From positions 1 to 26,215 of the forward strand of contig CAJNDD010000023.1 of NCBI GenBank assembly GCA_905221435.1: a stretch of 26,215 nt of DNA. Reading direction: 5' to 3'. The position numbers and the translations under genes are program-made. The stretch is from a bacterium. Lineage in GTDB: Bacteria; Bacillota; Bacilli; Lactobacillales; Streptococcaceae. The notes beneath the pieces were generated by a model. That model ran no database searches, was not told the origin of the DNA, and saw nothing but the letters and a program-made list of their open reading frames with translations. This document shows positions 1 through 8,451 of the stretch, one piece after another (positions within the stretch are counted from its first letter, which is position 1; each line of letters starts with the position of its first letter).

Positions 1-455
1 TATCACCAGTTTTAGATGGCTTTAACAGCGAAATTATTGCTTTTAATCTTTCTTGTTCGCCTAATTTAGAACAAGTACAAACGATGTTAGAACAGGCATT
101 CACAGAGAAGCACTATGAGAATACGATTCTCCACAGTGACCAGGGCTGGCAATACCAACACGATTCTTATCATCAGTTTCTAGAGAGTAAGGGAATTCAA
201 GCATCTATGTCCCGCAAGGGCAACAGCCCAGACAATGGGATGATGGAGTCCTTCTTTGGCATTTTGAAATCCGAAATGTTTTACGGCTATGAGAAGACAT
301 TTAAATCACTTAATCAATTGGAACAAGCTATTGTAGACTATATCAATTACTACAATAACAAACGAATCAAAGTCAAACTAAAAGGACTTAGTCCTGTGCA
401 GTACAGAACTAAATCCTTTTAATAATTAATTGTCCAACTTTTTGGGGTCAGTACA
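1..455 (+). mobile_element. IS3-family (IS150 group, IS861-like) element, 3' end
   Basis: This is the downstream end of an insertion sequence whose left part lies outside the window. It holds the C-terminal half of the OrfB transposase (stop at 420-422) and a terminal repeat at 431-455, reading TGTCCAACTTTTTGGGGTCA followed by GTACA. That end matches the streptococcal IS861/IS150 type as I remember it, and the terminal CA dinucleotide is typical of IS3 elements. The element ends 15 bp before the dacA stop codon. Target duplication cannot be tested because the left end is missing. Confidence 0.85.
3..422 (+). CDS. IS3-family transposase OrfB, C-terminal part (5' truncated by window)
   Basis: This is the integrase core (rve, DDE type) of an IS3-family transposase, which cuts and joins the IS ends. 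The open frame continues without a stop to the left edge, so the ATG at 84 is internal and about half of the usual ~270-280 residues are visible. The second catalytic Asp is in LHSDQGWQYQ. The catalytic Glu is in NGMMESFFG exactly 35 residues later, the D(35)E spacing of the family. The first Asp would lie upstream of the window. The tail YYNNKRIKVKLKGLSPVQYR is the usual IS150-group C-terminus. The visible part has no frameshift, so the element may be intact, but this cannot be judged without OrfA and the left end. Confidence 0.85.
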   Translation, partial: SPVLDGFNSEIIAFNLSCSPNLEQVQTMLEQAFTEKHYENTILHSDQGWQYQHDSYHQFLESKGIQASMSRKGNSPDNGMMESFFGILKSEMFYGYEKTFKSLNQLEQAIVDYINYYNNKRIKVKLKGLSPVQYRTKSF

Positions 456-470
456 TTGTTAGCGATTTTT

Positions 471-1715
471 TTATAATTTTTCATTGATAAAGCGGATAAA
501 TTGATTCCACCAAACCTTCAAAAAGAAGGCTTTTTCTACTTTCTTTTCAGAAACCATTTCAAAAGATGGTTTGTCGGAAGTGAGGTAGCCTTGACCGACC
601 AAATCTTGGTCATCATAGGTTAGGGTACCAACAACCTTGCCTTCTTCCAATGGAGCTATTTCTGATGTTGATTTCGGTGTGAATTGGAGAGCCGGTGTAG
701 TACCGCTTCCGATGCGTTGGACGATGGAAATGTCTGACTTAGCAACGGCTGCAACGCTATCTTCTTTCCCGTCAAGAACTGTCACTTTACTATCGTTGTA
801 TGCTTCACCTTTCTGGACGACAGTTTTTAAGGCAAAGTTTGCAGAAATATAATCTAAAAGTGCAGAAGTTGCGGTAAAACGTGCATAAGGGTTGGTATCT
901 TGTTGATCTGCATTTAAAACAACCGTAATAATACGCATCCCTTTCTCAACAGTTGTTCCAACGAAAGAAGCTCCCGCCTTGTCTGTTGTACCAGTTTTGA
1001 GCCCATCAACTCCACCTCGATATGCTGGCATTCCTTCCAACATATAGTTGGTTGAGTGGATTTCAAGTCCAGCAAAAGTAGAAGTTGGTTTTTTGGTGAT
1101 TTCCAAAACTTGAGGATAATCTCGTATGAGGTTACGAGCGACGATTGCAACGTCGTAGGCACTCAACTTGTTTTCATCGTCTTTTTTAGAACCAGGATAG
1201 ATATTATCGCCAAGGGTCTCATTATTTAAACCAGTAGTGTTTACAATAGTTGCATCTTGGATTCCCCATTCAAGAAGTTTAGCCCTCATTTTGTCTACAA
1301 AGTCTTTCTCAGAACCAGCAATCTTTTCTGCTAGCGCAATTGCAGCACTGTTTGCACTGGATACCATTGTAGCCTCTAATAGTTGTTCAACAGTATAATT
1401 TCGAGCTTCCATAGGGACGTTACTCGCCTCAGAATTAGTTGTAAGTTTGTAAGGATAGTCCGAAATATCAACGGGTGTAGATAGGCTGATGGTTCCTTGT
1501 TCCAGAGCTTCATAGACCAAATAAACTGTAACCAGTTTGGTAATAGAAGCAATTTCTACAGGCTGATTTGCATCTTTCTCATAGAGGATTTTTCCAGTTG
1601 TAGCTTCGACAGCAATGGCATGTTTAGCAGCAACATCAAAATCTTGTGCGGATACAGTAGGAGTGGCTGTGCCAAAAATGATTAGTGTTAGTAAGGATAA
1701 AATTATTTTTTTCAT
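471..1715 (-). CDS. dacA: D-alanyl-D-alanine carboxypeptidase (PBP3 / DacA)
   Basis: This low-molecular-weight penicillin-binding protein removes the terminal D-Ala from peptidoglycan stem peptides outside the membrane, limiting cross-linking and helping to place septal growth. It has 414 residues, close to the usual length. A signal peptide covers residues 1-23 (hydrophobic core, then VSA-QDF). The three active-site motifs are present: SITK (S57-K60), SAN (120-122) and KTGT (240-243). The C-terminal domain ends in an amphipathic segment rich in K, W and F (about 392-414) that would anchor the protein in the membrane, as in the family. The start codon has no Shine-Dalgarno sequence and sits only nine bases after a likely -10 box, so the mRNA may be nearly leaderless. 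No hairpin terminator is seen after the stop, where an IS end now lies 15 bp away. Confidence 0.95.
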   Translation of the reverse strand: MKKIILSLLTLIIFGTATPTVSAQDFDVAAKHAIAVEATTGKILYEKDANQPVEIASITKLVTVYLVYEALEQGTISLSTPVDISDYPYKLTTNSEASNVPMEARNYTVEQLLEATMVSSANSAAIALAEKIAGSEKDFVDKMRAKLLEWGIQDATIVNTTGLNNETLGDNIYPGSKKDDENKLSAYDVAIVARNLIRDYPQVLEITKKPTSTFAGLEIHSTNYMLEGMPAYRGGVDGLKTGTTDKAGASFVGTTVEKGMRIITVVLNADQQDTNPYARFTATSALLDYISANFALKTVVQKGEAYNDSKVTVLDGKEDSVAAVAKSDISIVQRIGSGTTPALQFTPKSTSEIAPLEEGKVVGTLTYDDQDLVGQGYLTSDKPSFEMVSEKKVEKAFFLKVWWNQFIRFINEKL

Positions 1716-1724
1716 AGTAGTTTT

Positions 1725-1733
1725 ATTCTATCA
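1725..1733 (-). promoter_or_regulatory. Extended -10 promoter of dacA
   Basis: On the minus strand TGATAGAAT forms an extended -10 element (TGnTAnAAT) with no clear -35 box. It ends nine bases before the dacA ATG, so transcription would begin two or three bases before the start codon. The same TGTGATAGAAT string precedes guaA at 13135-13145. Confidence 0.65.
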
Positions 1734-1777
1734 CAAAGCGAAAAAATATTCTCGATTTTATAGTAAAGCCACATTAT

Positions 1778-1819
1778 CTTTTTTAGAAATATGGTGAACT
1801 TTTTTAGAAGTATGGTAAA
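1778..1819 (+). repeat. Two tandem 21-bp units in the promoter of the AI-2E gene
   Basis: The unit at 1778-1798 (CTTTTTTAGAAATATGGTGA plus A) is followed with no gap by a second copy at 1799-1819, differing at two positions (A/G at unit position 12 and G/A at position 19). The second copy supplies the TATGGTAAAAT extended -10 box of the promoter. The 21-bp period is two helical turns. It could be a regulator site or a simple duplication. Confidence 0.7.
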
Positions 1820-1821
1820 AT
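1813..1821 (+). promoter_or_regulatory. Extended -10 promoter for the AI-2E family gene
   Basis: TGGTAAAAT is an extended -10 element, with no good -35 box at 16-18 bp. It is followed by the ribosome binding site AGGAGG about eight bases before the ATG at 1841. Confidence 0.6.
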
Positions 1822-1840
1822 AGATAGAAGGAGGATACCC

Positions 1841-2950
1841 ATGTTCCGTAGAAACAAATTATTTTTTTGGACAATAGAAATTTTACTGCTAACTCTCATT
1901 TTATATCTTTGGAGAGAGATGGGAGCACTTGTCACCCCTTTTGTGATGGTAGCCAATACCATTATGATTCCATTTTTGCTCGGAGGATTCTTCTATTACC
2001 TGACAAATCCTATCGTAACGTTTTTAGAAAAGAAATGTAAAATCAATCGTTTGATTGGAGTCCTTGTTACTCTTTGTGCCTTGATTGGTACAATAGTAGT
2101 AGGAGTAGTCTACTTGCTGCCGATTTTGATCAATCAGTTGACAAGCTTGATTATTTCTAGCCAGAATATTTATAGCCGCTTGCAAAATTTGGTATATGAT
2201 TTATCAATGAATCCAATCTTTCAAAATATTGATATCCAAAAGACAATTCAACAGTTGAATTTATCTTATGTTGATATATTGCAAAATATTCTAAATGGTG
2301 TGAGTAATAGTTTAGGTAGCGTTCTCTCAGCCTTGTTTAGCACAGTTCTAATTCTCATTATGACACCGGTCTTTTTGATTTATTTCTTGTTAGATGGTCA
2401 TAAGTTTCTTCCTATGCTAGAGCGAACGATTTTAAAACATGATAAGTTAAATTTTTCTAGTCTCTTGACCAATTTGAATACGACCATAGCACGTTATATT
2501 AGTGGAATCGCGATTGATGCGGTTATTATTGGATGTTTAGCCTATATTGGTTACAATACAATCGGGTTGAGATATGCTCTAGTATTTGCTATTTTCTCTG
2601 GTTTGGCAAATCTTATTCCCTATGTTGGACCAAGTATTGGTCTAATCCCCATGATCATTGCCAACGTCTTTACTGATCCGCACAGAGTACTTATAGCTGT
2701 AATTTATATGCTGATTATTCAACAAATTGATGGGAATATCCTTTATCCTCGTATCGTTGGAGGAGTCATGAAGGTTCATCCAATCACCATTTTGGTCCTT
2801 CTCTTACTTTCTAGCAATATTTATGGTGTTATCGGAATGATTGTGGCAGTGCCAACCTATTCTATCCTAAAAGAAATTACCAAGTTCTTAGCTAAATTAT
2901 ATGAAAACCATAAAGAAGCTAAAGAGCAGGAAAAATCAGAATCAATCTAA
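1841..2950 (+). CDS. AI-2E family (PF01594-type) membrane transporter
   Basis: This 369-residue polytopic membrane protein belongs to the AI-2E/YtqI-PerM family, whose members export small molecules or ions; the substrate here is unknown. Hydrophobic segments lie at about 8-25, 32-55, 67-92 and 150-180, with four more in the C-terminal half. The conserved family stretches are FFYYLTNPIV near the N-terminus, IGLRYAL and NLIPYVGPSIG in the centre, and IIQQIDGNILYPRIVGG followed by KVHPITILVLLL near the C-terminus. The ATG at 1841 follows an AGGAGG site. The gene looks monocistronic, between the tandem-repeat promoter and a hairpin terminator. A paralogue lies at 23552-24718. Despite the family name, a role in autoinducer-2 export should not be assumed. 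Confidence 0.88.
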   Translation: MFRRNKLFFWTIEILLLTLILYLWREMGALVTPFVMVANTIMIPFLLGGFFYYLTNPIVTFLEKKCKINRLIGVLVTLCALIGTIVVGVVYLLPILINQLTSLIISSQNIYSRLQNLVYDLSMNPIFQNIDIQKTIQQLNLSYVDILQNILNGVSNSLGSVLSALFSTVLILIMTPVFLIYFLLDGHKFLPMLERTILKHDKLNFSSLLTNLNTTIARYISGIAIDAVIIGCLAYIGYNTIGLRYALVFAIFSGLANLIPYVGPSIGLIPMIIANVFTDPHRVLIAVIYMLIIQQIDGNILYPRIVGGVMKVHPITILVLLLLSSNIYGVIGMIVAVPTYSILKEITKFLAKLYENHKEAKEQEKSESI

Positions 2951-2973
2951 AAATCGGGGAAACCTGATTTTTT
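2951..2973 (+). terminator. Terminator after the first AI-2E gene
   Basis: AAATCGGG (2951-2958), a GAAA tetraloop and CCTGATTT (2963-2970) form an 8-bp stem with one G-U pair, followed by a T run. It starts right after the stop codon. Confidence 0.75.
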
Positions 2974-3085
2974 ATGAAAACAGCACGTTAAAATGGAAAC
3001 AAACTTGAAATGATGTTACTGTAAAGAAATAGAAGAGCGGTATTTCATAAGATTCAGATTAATTCATAAAATATGTGTAAAACAC

Positions 3086-3113
3086 TTGCAATTTAGCTGA
3101 AATTTGATAAAAT
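3086..3113 (+). promoter_or_regulatory. tuf promoter
   Basis: The -35 box TTGCAA (3086-3091) is followed by a 16-bp spacer and an extended -10, TGATAAAAT (-10 hexamer 3108-3113). The resulting leader is about 65 bases long. The stretch from 2974 to 3085 shows no gene. Confidence 0.7.
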
Positions 3114-3184
3114 AGTAAGGAAAGTTAGACTGTATTGCCTACTGTCTATCTATAAAATATATTTTATTGGAGGCTTTTACTCAA

Positions 3185-4381
<1,197 letters not shown>

Positions 4382-4427
4382 TTCGATTTAGTTCCCAGAA
4401 GAACAATTATTTAAGTCAGACACTAAA

Positions 4428-4457
4428 AGAATCTTGCTTTGCAAGGTTCTTTTTTTC
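4428..4457 (+). terminator. tuf terminator
   Basis: AGAATCTTGC (4428-4437), loop TTT and GCAAGGTTCT (4441-4450) form a 10-bp stem with one wobble pair, followed by seven T. Confidence 0.92.
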
Positions 4458-4506
4458 TTCTTGCTCTATTTGAAGTGCTTCTACTCTAGCAGTATAATCG
4501 TTTTTT

Positions 4507-4515
4507 TGGTATAAT
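4507..4515 (+). promoter_or_regulatory. Extended -10 promoter of the ylxM-ffh cluster
   Basis: TGGTATAAT is a consensus extended -10 box with no recognisable -35. It ends seven bases before the ylxM ATG (4523), which puts the expected transcription start at or next to the A of the start codon. Confidence 0.75.
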
Positions 4516-4522
4516 AAAAGTT

Positions 4523-4855
4523 ATGGAAATCGAAAAAACCAATCGTATGAACGCTCTTTTTGAATTTTATGCGGCGCTTTTGACAGACAAGCAGATGAAT
4601 TATATTGAACTCTATTATGCTGATGATTATAGTCTTGCTGAGATTGCTGAAGAGTTCGGTGTCAGTCGTCAAGCTGTTTATGATAATATCAAGCGGACAG
4701 AAAAGATTCTAGAAGATTATGAGATGAAATTGCACATGTACTCTGACTACATTGTTCGCAGTCAGATTTTTGACCAGATCTTGGAGCAGTATCCCAAGGA
4801 TGATTTTCTACAGGAACAGATAGAAATTTTAACAAGTATTGACAATCGGGAGTAA
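4523..4855 (+). CDS. ylxM: YlxM/p13-family helix-turn-helix protein of the SRP cluster
   Basis: This 110-residue protein belongs to the UPF0122 (YlxM/p13) family. In Gram-positive bacteria it is encoded next to ffh and is thought to assist the signal recognition particle; in Streptococcus mutans it is reported to affect Ffh activity. The N-terminal half ([20 protein letters not shown], about 9-28) is followed by a sigma-70 region-4-like helix-turn-helix ([20 protein letters not shown], about 43-62) and an acidic helical tail. There is no Shine-Dalgarno sequence, and the promoter position suggests a leaderless message. The next gene begins two bases after the stop. The last gene of the cluster is ffh, which supports the assignment. 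Confidence 0.93.
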   Translation: MEIEKTNRMNALFEFYAALLTDKQMNYIELYYADDYSLAEIAEEFGVSRQAVYDNIKRTEKILEDYEMKLHMYSDYIVRSQIFDQILEQYPKDDFLQEQIEILTSIDNRE

Positions 4856-4857
4856 TC

Positions 4858-5073
4858 ATGGGCAGTCTAGTTATTTATCAAGGATTACCTTGCAAACTAT
4901 TAGCCGCAGAGGAACCATTTCCTACTCGACTACAGATTATCTCGCCCAATGATATCTCCAAAGCTATGAAAATAGGTTTTAGCTGTTGGGGATATCCAAA
5001 TGAGATAATGAAAGAAGTCACTCCAGAAGAACTTGTTTGTTTACAAGATTTTGGACGTTTTCCACCGAATTAA
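4858..5073 (+). CDS. Small protein of unknown function between ylxM and ffh
   Basis: I do not recognise this 71-residue protein. It starts two bases after the ylxM stop with GGGAG (4848-4852) as a ribosome binding site, and ends 19 bases before ffh, so it fits tightly into the cluster and is probably co-transcribed and coupled. The sequence has no signal peptide or membrane segment. It begins with the hydrophobic stretch MGSLVIYQGLPCKLLAAEE, has a central KIGFSCWGYPNEIMKEVTPEE and ends in FGRFPPN. Two cysteines and a single tryptophan are present, and predicted structure would be mixed beta and alpha. The reading frame and spacing support a real gene. A link to SRP function is inferred only from position. 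Confidence 0.7.
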   Translation: MGSLVIYQGLPCKLLAAEEPFPTRLQIISPNDISKAMKIGFSCWGYPNEIMKEVTPEELVCLQDFGRFPPN

Positions 5074-5092
5074 TGAAACATAGGAGAAAAAA

Positions 5093-6664
5093 ATGGCATT
5101 TGAAAGTTTAACAGAACGTTTACAGAACGTCTTTAAAAATCTACGTAAAAAAGGAAAAATTTCTGAGGCGGATGTCCAGGAAGCAACCAAAGAGATTCGT
5201 TTGGCCTTGCTTGAAGCCGACGTTGCCTTGCCTGTTGTAAAAGACTTTATCAAGAAAGTTCGTGAACGTGCAGTCGGACACGAGGTCATTGATACCCTTA
5301 ATCCTGCGCAACAAATTATCAAAATCGTTGACGAGGAACTGACAGCTGTTTTAGGTTCTGATACGGCAGAAATTATTAAGTCACCTAAGATTCCTACGAT
5401 TATCATGATGGTCGGTTTGCAGGGGGCTGGTAAAACAACCTTTGCTGGTAAGCTGGCTAACAAACTCAAGAAGGAAGAAAATGCACGTCCTTTGATGATT
5501 GCGGCGGATATTTATCGTCCAGCTGCCATTGATCAGTTGAAAACACTTGGACAGCAAATTGATGTTCCTGTCTTTGCACTTGGAACAGAAGTGCCAGCTG
5601 TTGAGATTGTTCGTCAAGGTTTGGAGCAAGCACAAACCAATCACAACGACTATGTCTTAATTGATACGGCAGGGCGTTTGCAGATTGACGAACTCCTCAT
5701 GAATGAGCTTCGTGACGTAAAAGCTTTGGCTCAACCAAATGAAATTCTGCTCGTAGTTGATGCCATGATTGGTCAGGAAGCAGCTAATGTTGCTCGTGAA
5801 TTCAATGCTCAGTTAGAAGTGACTGGGGTCATCCTTACCAAGATTGATGGGGATACTCGTGGCGGTGCTGCTTTGTCCGTTCGCCATATCACTGGTAAAC
5901 CAATCAAGTTCACTGGTACTGGTGAAAAGATCACGGATATTGAAACCTTCCACCCAGATCGTATGTCTAGCCGTATCCTTGGCATGGGGGATATGCTTAC
6001 TCTTATTGAGAAAGCTTCTCAAGAATACGATGAGCAAAAAGCCCTTGAAATGGCTGAGAAGATGCGCGAAAACACCTTTGATTTCAATGATTTCATTGAT
6101 CAATTGGATCAGGTTCAAAATATGGGGCCAATGGAAGATTTACTCAAGATGATTCCAGGTATGGCCAACAATCCAGCTCTTCAAAACATGAAGGTGGATG
6201 AACGTCAGATTGCTCGCAAGCGTGCTATTGTGTCTTCTATGACACCTGAGGAGCGTGAAAATCCAGATTTGTTAAATCCAAGCCGCCGCCGTCGTATCGC
6301 TGCTGGATCTGGAAATACTTTTATCGAAGTGAATAAATTCATCAAAGACTTTAATCAGGCCAAACAGCTCATGCAGGGTGTTATGTCTGGCGATATGAAC
6401 AAGATGATGAAGCAAATGGGAATCAATCCAAACAACCTTCCAAAAAATATGCCAAATATGGGAGGAATGGATATGTCTGCCCTTGAAGGCATGATGGGAC
6501 AAGGTGGTATACCTGATATGTCAGCTCTCGGAGGAGCAGGAATGCCAGATATGAGCCAGATGTTTGGTGGCGGACTCAAAGGTAAAATTGGTGAATTTGC
6601 CATGAAACAGTCTATGAAACGCATGGCTAACAAAATGAAAAAAGCTAAGAAAAAACGCAAATAA
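5093..6664 (+). CDS. ffh: Signal recognition particle GTPase Ffh
   Basis: Ffh is the protein part of the SRP. It binds 4.5S/scRNA and signal sequences of nascent membrane and secreted proteins and docks with FtsY. It has 523 residues. The N domain helical bundle covers about 1-95. The G domain shows GLQGAGKTT (108-116), DTAGR (191-195), TKID (249-252) and the GDTRGGAA segment that follows. The methionine-rich M domain (from about 325) carries the RNA-binding part with SRRRRIAAGSG. The tail is rich in Met, Gly and Pro and ends in a lysine-rich stretch, as in other streptococcal Ffh proteins. The start is preceded by AGGAG. It is the last gene of the cluster and is followed by a strong hairpin. 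Confidence 0.98.
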   Translation: MAFESLTERLQNVFKNLRKKGKISEADVQEATKEIRLALLEADVALPVVKDFIKKVRERAVGHEVIDTLNPAQQIIKIVDEELTAVLGSDTAEIIKSPKIPTIIMMVGLQGAGKTTFAGKLANKLKKEENARPLMIAADIYRPAAIDQLKTLGQQIDVPVFALGTEVPAVEIVRQGLEQAQTNHNDYVLIDTAGRLQIDELLMNELRDVKALAQPNEILLVVDAMIGQEAANVAREFNAQLEVTGVILTKIDGDTRGGAALSVRHITGKPIKFTGTGEKITDIETFHPDRMSSRILGMGDMLTLIEKASQEYDEQKALEMAEKMRENTFDFNDFIDQLDQVQNMGPMEDLLKMIPGMANNPALQNMKVDERQIARKRAIVSSMTPEERENPDLLNPSRRRRIAAGSGNTFIEVNKFIKDFNQAKQLMQGVMSGDMNKMMKQMGINPNNLPKNMPNMGGMDMSALEGMMGQGGIPDMSALGGAGMPDMSQMFGGGLKGKIGEFAMKQSMKRMANKMKKAKKKRK

Positions 6665-6692
6665 AAAGGAAAGCAGAAGTGCTTTCCTTTTT
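6663..6692. terminator. Bidirectional terminator between ffh and the histidine kinase gene
   Basis: AAAAAGGAAAGCA (6663-6675), loop GAAG and TGCTTTCCTTTTT (6680-6692) form a perfect 13-bp stem with an A tract on one side and a T tract on the other. It can therefore terminate both ffh (plus) and the converging operon that ends at 6747 (minus). Confidence 0.9.
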
Positions 6693-6746
6693 CAATATAG
6701 AATATGTACTTTCTATGATTAGGCAATTTTCTTAATCGAAAAATTA

Positions 6747-7745
6747 CTAAATAGAAAGAGTGATTTCAAATCCTTGCATCCATTCGGATTTTACTGTGAT
6801 TTCGATTTTTAAAGCATCTGCTAATTGTTTGACCAGATAGAGACCCATGCCTGTTGATTTTTTCCTTGTGTCTCCCGAGTCTCCTGTAAAGCCTTTTTCA
6901 AAGATATGAGGGAGGTCGCAAGCTTTAACTCCGCAACCATTATCCCTAAGAATCAGACTTGTACGTCCCTTGTCTTTTGACATAGAAATGCTGAGTTCGG
7001 GCTTGTCAGAGCTATATTTAAGGGCGTTGGCGAAGATTTGAGAGAGGATAAATTCAAAACTGCGTTGATCAGTGTAGCAGATTCCTCGTATATTTTCTAG
7101 CTGAATCGTAAAATTCTTTTCTTTGAGTAAGGGATCAAAATTTTCCAAGAGATCTTGGATACACTCTTTTAGGTCAAGGTCTTCAAATAGAAAATCATTT
7201 TTCTCACTTTTTACCCTGTAATAGAATAGGATCTGTGATACATTTCCTTGGATTTGATTTTTCACATAGTCCAACTTAAACGCTGTATCTTCAGGTAACT
7301 GGTCACTTTGGTTGTCCAAAAGGAGGGAAAGAAGCGATAGAGGGAGTTTAATCTCATGCGCCCATTTTTCAACATAGTCCTCGTACTCGGCTAGTAATGA
7401 GTTGAGCTTTCCTATTTCAGCCTGCTTTTGATAAAGTGTATCTGCCATTTGTTCAATGCTTTCTTTCTCTGAGGCACTTGATAAATGCAATAATTCAAGC
7501 TCAGTATCCATCTTGGGATTGGCTATGAAGGCTTTATAGGCAGCGGATTTTTTTCTTTCTTTTCTTATCAGTAGGAGTGATAGGATGAGAAAGAACAGGA
7601 CGGTAGCTAAAATATAGAGTAAGATGAGGGCTTGAAACATTCTCACATCTGAAAGCCAAAGCAGGACAGCTGTAAATAGATCAAATGCTAAGAGAACAAG
7701 TAACCAAGGCAGATAACTAGCTAGATATTTTAGATTATGTTTCAT
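6747..7745 (-). CDS. Intramembrane-sensing histidine kinase, BceS type
   Basis: This is the sensor kinase of a Bce-like module. It has 332 residues with two closely spaced membrane segments (about 12-32 and 38-60) and almost no extracellular loop, the layout of intramembrane-sensing kinases. Such kinases do not sense the antibiotic themselves but read the state of their partner ABC transporter. The phospho-acceptor is H130 in KWAHEIKLPLS. The ATPase domain has the N box around N240 (FANALKYS), DNGCGV (268-273) and GMGLYL (299-304). The start overlaps the end of the response regulator gene by 11 bases, so the two are translationally coupled. The transporter genes lie upstream in the same operon, so signal flow permease - kinase - regulator is inferred from the family. 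Confidence 0.9.
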   Translation of the reverse strand: MKHNLKYLASYLPWLLVLLAFDLFTAVLLWLSDVRMFQALILLYILATVLFFLILSLLLIRKERKKSAAYKAFIANPKMDTELELLHLSSASEKESIEQMADTLYQKQAEIGKLNSLLAEYEDYVEKWAHEIKLPLSLLSLLLDNQSDQLPEDTAFKLDYVKNQIQGNVSQILFYYRVKSEKNDFLFEDLDLKECIQDLLENFDPLLKEKNFTIQLENIRGICYTDQRSFEFILSQIFANALKYSSDKPELSISMSKDKGRTSLILRDNGCGVKACDLPHIFEKGFTGDSGDTRKKSTGMGLYLVKQLADALKIEITVKSEWMQGFEITLSI

Positions 7746-8418
7746 CTGGACTTACCTCTTCTAGCTTGTAACCAATACCTCTGACGGATTTGACTTGAAG
7801 GGCAATGCCAGCCTGTTTCATAACTTTTTTCAGCCTTGCAATGTTTACTTGTAGGGCATTTTCATCGATGAACTCAGTTGTATTCCACAGTTTCATGCTT
7901 AATTCTTCTTTTGTGACGACAGAATCAGTTGCCACTAATAAGGTTTCTAACAATTTCCCTTGATTTTGAGGGAGTAAAATCGAATGTCCGTTGATATAAA
8001 GGGTATAGGTATTTCTATCCAGCAGGAAATTATCTTTTTCAAGCAAATTTTGTCTACCTTCATAGCGTTTCAAGATGTTTTCTATACGAGCCAAGAATCT
8101 TTCTTTTTTGAAAGGTTTTGTTAAGTACTCGTCTGCCCCCAATTTTAGGGCATAGATCTCATCTTTTAGTTGTTCACGGGAGGTGAGAACCAATATGGGC
8201 ACAGAGCGTTTTGACTTGAGATTTTTACAAACTTGAAAACCTGTTTCTCCCGGCAAATTCAAATCCAGTATGATTAGATCCGTATCGTATTGCAGCACTT
8301 GCTGGCTTGTATCTTTGAAGTCAGTCAACTTATCAACTTGATAACCCGCTTTCTCTAACAAGATGACAATTTCATCTCGAATCAAGGCTTCATCTTCAAT
8401 AACCAGAATATGCTTCAT
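7735..8418 (-). CDS. OmpR/PhoB-family response regulator, BceR type
   Basis: This 227-residue DNA-binding regulator is paired with the adjacent kinase. The receiver domain has the acidic pair E8/D9, the phosphorylation site D52 (LDLNLPGETG), T79 and K101 (TKPF). The C-terminal winged helix (about 130-222) contains LLETLLVATDSVVTKEELS and ENALQVNIARLKKVM, ending in VRGIGYKLE, the OmpR/PhoB signature. GGAGGAA precedes the ATG. The gene lies 33 bases after the permease stop with no obvious terminator between, so it belongs to the transporter operon. The family normally activates its own ABC genes; two matching palindromes upstream of the operon promoter (11328-11373) are candidate targets. Confidence 0.92.
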   Translation of the reverse strand: MKHILVIEDEALIRDEIVILLEKAGYQVDKLTDFKDTSQQVLQYDTDLIILDLNLPGETGFQVCKNLKSKRSVPILVLTSREQLKDEIYALKLGADEYLTKPFKKERFLARIENILKRYEGRQNLLEKDNFLLDRNTYTLYINGHSILLPQNQGKLLETLLVATDSVVTKEELSMKLWNTTEFIDENALQVNIARLKKVMKQAGIALQVKSVRGIGYKLEEVSPDET

Positions 8419-8451
8419 ATTGGTTCCTCCTTTTCCTAATTTTATTCTACC

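Noticed and set aside
84..86. ATG at 84 as the start of the transposase gene
   Set aside because: The frame is open back to the left edge and encodes conserved transposase sequence (SPVLDGFNSEIIAFNL), so this ATG is internal.
3075..3085. GTGTAAAACAC palindrome just before the tuf -35 box
   Set aside because: Only four-base arms in A/T-rich sequence; likely chance, though its position is noted.
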